64,000 nt of DNA from Mactromeris polynyma (Eukaryota; Mollusca; Bivalvia; Venerida; Mactridae): NCBI GenBank assembly GCA_032209605.1, contig JASFXZ010000040.1:1302001-1366000 (forward strand). Reading direction: 5' to 3'. Positions 15,401 through 27,400 of this stretch are shown in pieces. A program made the position numbers and the translations under genes. The notes under the pieces are model-generated. The model searched no databases, was not told the DNA's origin, and saw only the letters and a program-made list of their open reading frames with translations. Position 1 is the first letter of the stretch; every line of letters begins with the position of its first letter.

Positions 15401-18400
15401 CACATTCTGAGACTGGTCTACAAACTCCGTTCTAAAGTGTTTTGATTAAATATGTAGTTCTAAAATTCTGTCTGGTAACTAGATCAAATCAATTCCTTGT
15501 GTGTAAGAAGTTCAATTTTCTTCAGTTGAGAAATCTTTATGGTGCAATGAAAACAGTTTGTGAAAGAATGGTTCACATTTTCACAGCAATATAACCACTG
15601 CAATGTATGTATACTGTAAAGTGGTGATGCAGTTATGTGACGTAATCAGCAATTTAGTTATAGACAACAATTGACCAGTGGCAGTCATGTTTGTAGTACA
15701 AAATGATAGAACAGAAGTGATATGATGATATACATGTGTCTCCAACTACAGTATCAGAAAATTGTCTAAAGAATTTGCAGGTTTTATTTCTTCTAATATA
15801 TTTGGAAACTTTACCCAGAGCTTTGCTTGACAATTTGTATTTCTGCGATGAAAAATTAAAAAAAACTCTGCTTCCTTTTATTTTATATTTCATACCAGCA
15901 TTGATTATATCCCAACCTGATGTTTGAAATTATTGTCATAGTTTGCCCAAGTAGGCTAGTTTATTGACTAAATTGTTGAAATCTTGATTATTGCATTTTA
16001 TTTCTCTATTATTAAGTATGACAAAGCCAGGAAGAAGTAACAATTTATATTATAAGTATTTCTGTTTGTGTATATGTATGTTGCTTTGAGTCAAGGGACA
16101 TCACTCTCATTCGCATGACAGATTTTATATCATTCATATGGACTGTGTCTCTGTTTGGTTTTCAGGAAGATTTTTGTTAATTTATGTTAATTAAAAAATT
16201 ATAAAGTAGTGTTCATGATATCTCGACATAAGCAATGAAATGAATTCATCTCGGTAATATAAGATTTGTTTTTTTCATTTGAAAGGTATACAGTATTACA
16301 TAAGAAATATTGATTGTTAAACTAATATTTTGCTAGGATTCCTGGTTCCTAAGTCATGTAGGCTTTGCATTTGGTAACATCAATTGGTCAATGCCTTGGT
16401 TTCACCGTACCCATAGTTACTGTGATATCAAACCATACTCTGTAAGTGGTAATGTTAGCAACTGAGAACAGCATGCCGTACGCATGCTATGATAGGCTTG
16501 TTGGTAGTGATGGGCTGAAAATCGGTGAAAATCGAATCATTTTAGGCGTGAGTTTTGTGATTGTGAGCAGCGACTTCCTGTTAAGCAAGTTAACCAAATA
16601 CTTGCGGCTGTATAGAAAAATTATGAATAAAAACTTAAAATTTTACTGGTAACATACATATATATATATATATCTTGTAAGATGTAAATATTAATCCGAC
16701 GTTTATTTCCCTTTCTTGTCTAGTTACTGGTAACATTCATTTGTATGTTGTAAAAAGCAAGTTACTCCATGTATTTTGCCTGCTGAAAGGCACACTTCTA
16801 AATCTTCAAGGGACATAACTGATTGTCCGATTCTGTTGATTAATCTTTTGACAAATCTGAACAATTTGCCCATCACTACTTCTAGGTTTTTGGTCAGTAT
16901 TTACGTAGGCAAAAATTTCCATAAGTTGTAGATCTTAACTTTTGGTTGTCTGTAATAGTTGCATGGCGTTTAAGCATTTTCAGTTTCCTGAATGGAATAG
17001 CTAATAGTTGTCTTGAAAATATACTGGAGGAAATAAAATCATGCATTAAAATTTTTGTTTCTTACCGATTTTTAGTTATAAGTAATACATGCATTTCAAT
17101 ATGTTGGATCATTAAGTAAACCAAGGAAGAAGGTCATTACTTGCGAATTAAATCAATGAGTTTTTCGGTAATTTAATTGGACAAGTGAAACAGTAAATGA
17201 TTATTATAAGAAGTCACCAAAGACAATTATAACACATAATTTAGCAGTTATACGAGAAGACCTATTAGTGTGAAGATGTATAAATGAGATGAGGTCATGT
17301 TGTAAATGACTTGTTGAGTTATAATTGTATATACCTGTACCTGCTCATTATATACCTTACCAGTCTTTGAAATGTTAACTTGTTCTCTGGAAATAGCTTT
17401 TAAACGGGTTGACATCACTTTATCCAGGTTTTTTTTCGGCATTAATTTCTTTCATTTGATGATATTGAGAATTAAACCAATATATATATTATTAATATAC
17501 GTTCATGTATAAATCTAAATTCTCAATCATCTGATCAGATCAATTGTAATGATGTTTAAAGCCTTTTGGTCAGTTTCTGTGTTATCATTCAGCATCTAAA
17601 ATCATGTTGCTGGTGTAAAACTTGTAACAAGATACAGTGAAACCTCTCTTACCCAATACAATGAAACCTCTTACCCCAAAACCTTTAATATAAATGCAAC
17701 AATTGGTTCCCAGCTTCCCTAACCCCTCTTACTCATTTCATTTTCCTGGTCAGGGCAAGTTCATGTAAGAGAGGTTCCACTGAACAACATCTCAAGGACT
17801 GGGTCTTATTGTGGTCACTTGTTTTATATATCACGATATAACACTATTACTAACTTGGGCGTTTTACATGTATATTATATAGGTGATATTAGGGAAGGAA
17901 TTTGCGACATTACCTGGTTTGCATTATTCTAACTCTGCTGATGTAAGTTTATTATACACTTGAAATCTTGCTTAAAGCTGCTGGATCACTGAAACAATTG
18001 ACTCTTCTTGAAGAAGGTAGGGATGGTAGAAATGTGATCAAAAAATGGGAAGGGGGCATATTTAAAAAAATTGGTGTTTGTTATAAAGTTAATATTATCC
18101 CTTTGAGGAAATTCGATGATCTAATAAGTATTTCACAATAAAGCATTATGCAGTAATTTTACTTGGTATCATTTGAATTTAGTCTCGAAATATTGATTTT
18201 TTAAGTTTTGAAAATAGGGCAAATGTCATCAGTCCTAAAAGTTACCTTAGATAAATGGATTTTTACAGACCTACCATTGCTTGTTGATCATTCTAGTCTT
18301 GTGATCTGGCAGCTTTAAAATAAAGTGTTTTATTCAGTTATCAACAGGATTTATGTAAGCACTGAGAATGTTGATTCAACGTTTGAAGTCTTTAAGTCAG

Positions 18401-21400
18401 TTGATTTGTTTCTCAATAGGCAAAACCATGTTGATGTGCAGTTATTGATATGTGTGCTTGAAAACAATTCTGCCTAATTTTGTATATTTCAAATTTATCA
18501 ATGTTTGCCCCAGTGAGAAAACCCAGGGAATGTAAGATATATAAGTTACAGCAGGGGAAGTGTGGTGATCTATGGGTCCAAGGTGGGACTGCTGTTCCGA
18601 AGAAGGTTTAAATCCCGATATGGGCATGAATCTTCCCCTGTTGTCAACATTCCTGAATTTGGCATGAGTGCTGGTGAGAAATCCAGGACAAAGTCATTGA
18701 CTTGTTTTGCAATCGGTGTAAAATAAATAGGTTTAAATTAAACCAAAAGCTTTGATTATTCAATTGAAAACACTAGTCTTGATTATTCATCATCAGAGAT
18801 TTGATAGAAATGTAGTACCATGTTTGCTCTATCTGCCAGAATTACAAACAATGTCCTGAAAAGTTTGATGAGCAATTTTGTGTTGTAATTTATTAAAATA
18901 AAATTCATATCCTTGTTGTTTGAAATTTGTCCATAAATGCTTTTATGATCATACTAAATGGTTACGGTATCAAGACTGATTCTAAGTGGCCCATTGTTGT
19001 TTTTGAATTGTGTTGCTTTCTTTGTCATAATTCTGGATAAAATGTTAAGAATTAGGATGCAATGTCTGATAACAAGATTTTGTCTATGATATTAACCCTA
19101 TTCAATTGTGAAAATGTTGAGTATAGTGATATTTAAGTTAAATTGATTCTTCAAATATTTGTGTGAAACTGAATCCAAGTCTCTTGTATATATAACGACA
19201 GATGTACCTAAATACCTGATGGCAACATTTTGGTTTGTGATGAATAGCCAATCAATACTTCTTTATATAATTATTTGTTACTAATTGAGTTTCACTTTCA
19301 TGCTTTTAGTATTGCCATTAATATAGTGCAACATGTGCGTCTTGTACAAATTCTCTCAGCCTAATATGTTGTGTTTAAATTTTGCATTGAACAAAACATT
19401 TTAGTGTTCTGATAAAAAATGTTACCGAAGCTGAATGATGTAAATTACGTTGTGTCCTATTATGTAGACCACTAGAAAATATTTTTGAAAAACTTGGAAG
19501 ACATTCTTGCAAACATTTTTTGATTTCTCAGACATTATCAAATGTATTATTATTGTTTATGTATTCTCTAGTTTTATATTTTTGCTTTGCATGATTTTAT
19601 TATTACAGTAGTTGCTTTATTTGTTTTAGGGTAGAAAAATAAAGACTAGGAATGCGGAATATAATGAATTTTTACGAGAAAAACAATGGCAAGATGCTCA
19701 TAGAATGGATAATAAAAAGCCACCAACCTCGTTTCCTGGTGTAAGTGTGAACAAACTTGGTGTGATAAATGTGTTTTATGGAAGTTTTAGAAATGTACAA
19801 ATCTATCAAAAGATGTTTCTCCCCATTTTAAGTGAAATTAAGTTTCTTTCCCGAGAACTTAAATGTACTGAATTAACATAGTACTGATGAAAAAACACAT
19901 CATTCTGATTTAAAAAATATTTATTTGAATTGATATAATAACTATTTGTTTTGAAAAAGTTTGTTAAATAATATTTGTCTAATGTACTTGTACTGTCACA
20001 TTTACCATTATACAGTAAAACCTCAATAAGAAGACTACTATTGTTTCTGATGGAATTCCATCTTAGTTTTGAGGTGGTTTGATTATTGAGTTAAAATATG
20101 AAGAACATTCATGAACTGCACAGTAAACACTTTGTCTTATTAATGAGAGGGTTTTATTCTCTAGGTGGTCTTTAAATGAGGTATTTTTCTGTACTGTGTT
20201 TTAAAATTCATTTTCGTGATTTTATTTATTTATTTGATTTGTTTTTCAGAGACACAGTGAGCCATCTTCTCCTAAGGTAAGATAAAAATGTTTTAAACTA
20301 TACTTTCAGTGGTAATAGATGAAGAATATTAATCTGTCCTCTGTATAACTGTAGATAATGCTAGTATGTGTATACAACACATTGGAACTATCATAGGGTA
20401 CTGTACAGTAATTATTAATGCTTCACTTAATGCTTCACCTGCTCAATACTGTAAGTTTGCTCATTTATGTTTTAGCACCTTAACTGAACTGAAGGTGATT
20501 ATCTACCAAAATAACTAATGGTTGTTATTTAGTCAAATGTTGCAAACAGTGGCTTGGTACATATTTCATTCAAAGGAAGAACACAGAGCTGTTGTGGTCC
20601 TTTTGTTTCAGCAACATTGATTAGCCTGTGAAATCTCTGAGACATTTACTTGTTGTAATCTTTTTCCATGTTGTTATAATGTATATTGTTGAATTTCATT
20701 ACTATTCATTTCACATCATATGTGTATGAGACAATAATATAGGGAACACTGAGACGAGGGCGTGCATGACATCTTTAGTTTCTTTCTCTCTTGTCTTTCT
20801 CATTTCATTGTTTGAAAGAAGCATGGTGGTTGAGGGGGGAGAGTGTCTGACTCCTCACCTGAAAGTCATGAGTCTGAATCGTTCATGCTCCCTTAATGTG
20901 GTGTGAGTACTGGTTAGTAATCTAGGAAACAGTCATTGACAGTGATAACTATAAGTTATTGTAACTTGTTTGGTGTAAAAATCCACTTGAGCTCAATATT
21001 TCGGCCAAAGTTTGCCTTTTTCAAGAGCAAAGAACACAATATTATATTGAGCATTGAGCATTCCATTTGATGAATATGCTTCCAAGCCTATTGTATATTG
21101 ATATTGTGTAATATTATATTCTTTGCTTTCGGAAAAGGCCTATTTTGGCCGACATACTGAGCTCTAGTGGAGTTTTACAACAAACGGTACATTGATCCCC
21201 TTTCTGGGATACTTCAACAAGATTTCATTACTTGTGTCACAATCAATAATTGTTTATTGTTGGGTAAACCATTTTTCACCCATGGACACTTTTTACTAAA
21301 CTGTATATGATATTTTAGGGTAAAAACAAGGATGTATACGGTACATTACCAGGTTTACACTATTCTGATTCTATATGATATTTTAGGGTAAAAACAAGGA

Positions 21401-24400
21401 TGTATACTGTACATTACCAGGTTTACACTATTCTGATTCTATATGATATTTTAGGGTAAAAACAAGGATGTATACGGTACATTACCAGGTTTACACTATT
21501 CTGATTCTATATGATATTTTAGGGTAAAAACAAGGATGTATACGGTACATTACCAGGTTTACACTATTCTGATTCTATATGATATTTTAGGGTAAAAACA
21601 AGGATGTATACGGTACATTACCAGGTTTACACTATTCTGATTCTATATGATATTTTAGGGTAAAAACAAGGATGTATACGGTACATTACCAGGTTTACAC
21701 TATTCTGATTCTATATGATATTTTAGGGTAAAAACAAGGATGTATACGGTACATTACCAGGTTTACACTATTCTGATTCTATATGATATTTTAGGGTAAA
21801 AACAAGGATGTATACGGTACATTACCAGGGTTACACTATTCTGATTCAGCTGACGTAAGTGGGTGATTTACACATCACAAATATATTATGATAAATTCTG
21901 TTCAGTATTTTATACATTGTAACTTGTGATGAAACATTTGTTCGTAATTTTTGTAAAACTTCACTGCATGTCAATAATTATGAGGTTCTATTTAATTGTC
22001 TTTATTTTAAATTATCCTAGTGAAGATGTTGCACAAATATTGTAAATGGTAAAACAAGTAAACCACGATATAAGAAGATCAAGCATGTTAACTGTTGTGT
22101 CGTTCTAATTACTCACACATTTGTATATTTTTCTTTCAACGCTAAATAATTTTATATGAATGCGCTAATTGCTAAGTTTAATTGGAATAATTAGCTTTGG
22201 TTATATTTAAGATGAACAGAATTACCAAAATTGAGATTGACCTATTGGCAAAGATAATGAAATGTGTCTATTAGAACTAAAACGGTATTGTTTAAACAAT
22301 TGCTATTTATTTAGAATTTCAAATGTCATTGTTCTATTATGGAAGCACAATGATTTCAGAAACGAAAGATGCAGGAAAGAAATAGAGAGTACAATGACTT
22401 TATAAAACAAAAAGTGAGTTATCACAGTAATAGTGAGAAATGTTTGTGTTTGGTTTGGTTCAATCCTCATCTTTCTAACATTGTGTTTTACTAATGCTTG
22501 CCTTGTCGTTCTAAACTGGAGTGTTGTATAAAGGGACTTTTTCTATGGAATATTTTTATTGTAGATTTACTAATTGACTAGAAGTTAACAAGACACATTA
22601 TTTCATTCTTAGCATATTTAATTCCAGGTAATGTCTAATTGATAACCAGAGTTATATATTTATGCTGGCGAGACAGGATGTATTGTTTACATCCAGATGG
22701 CTATGCACGAAATTGCTGTAAATTAGTTTGGTTACAGAAACAGTTATGATAGTTTTGTGTCCAATCTTCAGTAAAATAGTGTTTGAAACTGACTAGCAAA
22801 ACTATATACTGGGCAGAAGTTGATTTTATTAAAACATTGATGCTTTTAAAGAGTGTTATGCATGCATTCAAACATGTGTTGTGTGGTTATGATGTAGAAT
22901 TGTGTGTGTTGGTTTCACAGACCACAGCTAGAAATAGCTGCTCATATTTTCAGTATAGTGTTTGTGTTTTTATTATTGGAATCTAAAATTGAATATTTCT
23001 TTAATCAATTTCAAGTCTTGGTGAATATGAATGTTAATGAAATAAATATGTTGGCAGAAAATGACTTTTGTGTCAGTAATTGTGGAGTTAAATTTTTAAA
23101 GTTATTTTTAAAGTTAGTTGTGTTTGATTTTGGTATTAGTAAAACATTGGTTATGTCACATTAACATATCAATGGGGCAGGAGTGAATGGTTAATATGTC
23201 ACATTAATATATTAAAAAGGGAGCAGTGAATGATTATGTCACATTAACATATCAAGGGGCAGGAGTGAATGGTTATGTCACATTAACATATCAAGGGGCA
23301 GGAGTGAATGGTTATGTCACATTAACATATCAAAGGTGCAGGAGTGAATGGTAATGTCACATTAACATATCAAAGGGACAGGAGTGAATGGTTATGTCAC
23401 ATTAACATATCAAAGGGGCAGGAGTGAATGATTATGTCACATTAACATATCAAAGGAGCAGGAGTGAATGGTTTTGTCACATTAACATAATAAAGGGGCA
23501 GGAGTGAATGAGTTTAATGTCACGGAAACAAGGTTTTCTTCTTCTTTACTTATATGTATATTGTCTAGTTTCACTTTTATCCCTTGATATGAAACATGAA
23601 TGGTACAAGAAATGCTGGCACAATTTGCTTACATATTTACTACAATTGTGTGAATCTAGATACAAAAATCATATTAACTGAGAATCTACCCACTTTTATA
23701 GAACTTTTATATGTTTCATTTCATCATCTCTTTTATTGCACTATTGTATCATCAATTAGGATCTAAGTATCTGTTTTATATTGAAGGAACTATTTGATAA
23801 AACTCCAGTTTATGAACTGTTTTGTGTTGCATTACTGTTGTTTGCAGTATGTTAACAAATTTGTTCCCTGGTGATAATGTATATTTCTATCACTAACATG
23901 CTTAACAAATACACAGTAGAATTTATATTGTGTGCTGTGAGTTTACACATTAAAAATACACACTTAGTCATCACCATGTGTTGAAGCTTATTTCTGATTT
24001 TATGTTTTATTCCTAGTAATGATTCAGTTGGTCACAAACTGTTTCCTTTTCTATTGGAATAGATCTGATAGAAATATTAATTTACAAACTATTTACAACT
24101 CAGAAGTAATGGTCGTAAGAGAATTATTTCTTATCCAAGTATGAAGAAAGTGGACTACTGAAGCTATGTCTATGCCCTGGAACAGAGGCATATAGTTACT
24201 TGCACTGTCTGACATTTTGTGTCTTGGCTATAACTGATTTGACTGATTCCAATTAAACTTTACATGAATGGCTGTTACTAACACACAAGTCAAGTCTGTA
24301 CCTTCAAGGTCACGGGCAAGGTCACTCACTTGTCACTTCTTGGTCGCTTCAAAGTGATATATCTTGTTTACAACTGGAACTTTAGTGGGGTTTACACTTA

Positions 24401-27400
24401 CACATATTAATGTGTTCTAAGAAATAAGGGAGAAGATTTTACTTGCTAATTTGTTGATGGTTTGAATGTCTATAACATTTTTGTATTGTTTTTTCTTTGC
24501 TTTTTACTTAATTTATGCAATATTCTATACTGTGTAATTTATGTTTAATAAAACTTGTTATTGTCGTAGCACTTGCATGATACTGTTTGATATAAAACAT
24601 GTGATTTAGTTAAGTAAATTCAATTCAGATTTATTGTTTCAGAGAGAACTTGATGAGTGTAAATTTTATGATTATAATTATTATTACTGTTATATGTAAC
24701 TGTATAATTGTTCTTACTTAAAAGTTGTGGAATAGGAGTCAGTATCAAATAAAACATACAAACTACGGTATGCCGTCTCTCTACTGGATTCTTGGATGTG
24801 AACATTATATTAATTTATTGATAATATGATATAGAGGAGATGTTTAGCAAATGTTTATGCGTTACTTATAGTATTTACACTGTGTATAATGACACAAGTT
24901 ACAAGAGAACATAGGAACAAATGTATATCATTATTATGGTTTGAATACAGGTATATTAACTAGGTATGGTTGTATATTTTCAGCAAGGAAAAAGTAGGAA
25001 AGGATGGGCTACACCTACATATGAAGAAATTTTAGAACAGAAACGAAGAGAAGAGGCAGGGAGAAGGTATGTATGTTGGGACTCTATCTGTTCCTGTTGT
25101 GATTCTTTGTAATTAGAAATCATTGGTTTATTAGTAAGTTAAGACAAATTTAAAGTTTGATCTCTGCCATTATGCATTCGGCTAAACAATTTTTGTCTGT
25201 TGTTGCTTTTTTTAAAAATTGTCAGCACTTAATGTTTGTCCCATGTAGCCTTGCAAACATAAAGAAGTTATAAAATTATTTTTACACTTTCCTTAACTTT
25301 GATAAATTTGGTCATTGAACAGCTTGGATTTAAAACTCACAGTTATAAAGTTTAGTACAAGAAATCAAATCCATGGCAATTACTAGTGGTTGGTTCTCAT
25401 TGCGATTATGAGCATTGCCTTGCAAACGTGCAACTTGTCCACAAACTATTCGAAACCGGTTATTAATTATTTGTATATATGTTTTAATTTTAACTTATAC
25501 CTTTTTGTATCAGACAAGAGGATGAATATGGATCGTCCAATATGAGACGTTACGCTAGTGAAGGTGCCATAAATAATTTACAGGTAGGATTATCTTGTAA
25601 TTTGTATCAGTTTGTATCTAGGCATCATTAATGAGGCGCAGTGTTCGAGGGGTAGAGCACCTCACTCCTGATCTGAAGGTCGTGAGCTCAAGCCCCGCGA
25701 TGAGCAGAGTCTGATCATGAACTTCACAATCCCTAAATTTGGTGTGAGTACTGGTTGGTAGCTAAGAAGCTGTCATCTAGAGTGATTAGTTGGAAGAATA
25801 ATTTGTTCTCAATCAATGTAAAATAAATAAGTTTAAACTTAAAATCAGTCATAAATCGGTCACAAAGTATCTGGCACAAATGTTAACGTTAAGAAGACAT
25901 TGTACATATTACAACTTTCAGTGATATGTAATCATGGAAAATGTTCTTCCTTTCAATTAACAGTTAAAAGAGCATTTTTTTGTGTCTCAAAGCAAACATT
26001 TATTTGAGCATTTCTCTACGCTTACAAGTATTTAGCTTATTAAAGTGTATGCACAAAATCTATTATCATTTATATACTATTTCTGCTTCAGAATGATTAC
26101 AGAGGTCATGAGTTGGATAAAGAATTTGATGCAAGGTATGTTGATATAATATCTCTTCTGATACATCTGTGAATCATGTGCTGTCCTGGTTTTATATGTA
26201 ATTATATAAGCTGGATTGCAATGAAATTATTGTTCAGATTTGAATCACTCCGCCGAGTTCTCTTCCAGGAAAAGCCAGTACTGGTGTCCTACTAGGAGAT
26301 ATGGATGTGTCATTTGTGGGGTTCAAACCCACTACATGTTCCAGGTTGAGTAGCCACCACCCTACCTACTACACAACCACCTTCCTCACTCTGTCTGAAA
26401 TATCAACCTACATTTTATCTTTAATTTAGCTTTTTAAGTTATGCATAAAATTGTTTGGTGAATTTTTGCATTTATATGGAAAATACTGTAATTCCAACAT
26501 GAAACGATGGGCACATGTGGCACTTTAAATGTCCTTTACAATATGCTTTAATCAATTCATAGGTCATGTTATTGGTATTTTGTACAAACAGGTTCATGTA
26601 ATGCATTAATGAAAACTGTGTTAGTCATTTTTTAAAACTATTTGTAAAATATGGAGACAAAAGATAAACCTAGAAGCTGTTGACCCTTTCATTTATGCCT
26701 ATATATATGAATGTGGCTTAGGAAGAGAATGAAGCAATAAATACATTGTATCTAAACATTGTATACATGCCCAACTTCAGTAAAATTTGAAGTACATTAA
26801 TCAAAGGTAGATAGTGTTATTTTTATGACAAAATGTCCTGAGTCGGATATATGAGAAAATCAGCGGTCATACAGATGCACTCTACAACACAGTATTACAA
26901 AGTCTGATACCAGTACATGTTGTATTTTCTATCCAGACCTACGCCCCATTTAGCACTAACATAGGATATACCTGTGTCAGACTCGTGTTTTGCAGTTCCA
27001 GGAAACTTTCAAGTCAAGTTACATTGCAATGTTTTAGAGTACATCTGTATGAAGGCATTAACATGCCATTTTCTAAAACTTGTTACTTGACCTATTTTGA
27101 TAGATATTAAAGACTATGTACCTTCAATAAAAAACATGAAACATTTGTAATTGTATTCAAGTGCATGTACAAAGATATTTTACTTTGTTGCATGAACTTG
27201 AAATTGAACAATTTTGTTGTCTTAATGATGTGGTCTATGAAATCTGTGTAATTATCGTAAAGTTGGCATGATGTGAGGAGAATATGATTGTATGGTGTTG
27301 ACTCAGACTGTGTGGTGAGATGTTTGTTGTTAATCTATTACATTGTATGTAATATGTCACCATTGATGTAAATAACTAGGGTTGAAGATGGTGGACTAGT

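Larger units (their letters stand above)
20277..21794 (+). other. intron with SINE, foldback element and seven partial exon copies
   Basis: A 1.5-kb intron. It holds a SINE-like repeat at 20821-20978, an abutting foldback at 20975-21178, and seven tandem 68-base units copied from the start of exon 16 (21304-21779). Confidence 0.8.

Noticed and set aside
21319..21779. Seven further copies of exon 16 as real exons
   Set aside because: Each lacks the final bases and donor and runs into an in-frame TGA; only the eighth copy is complete.
22783..23164. Overlapping ORFs of 67 and 86 codons
   Set aside because: T-rich, hydrophobic by composition, no splice borders fitting the gene and no recognisable family.
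24300..24345. Cluster of AGGTCA-like half-sites as a nuclear receptor element
   Set aside because: The same AAGGTCAC words occur inside the dispersed repeat at 30263, so repeat ancestry is the simpler explanation.
25633..25710. Possible tRNA gene (A-box and B-box present)
   Set aside because: No cloverleaf could be closed, and the same head, body and tail recur elsewhere in the window, so it is a SINE.
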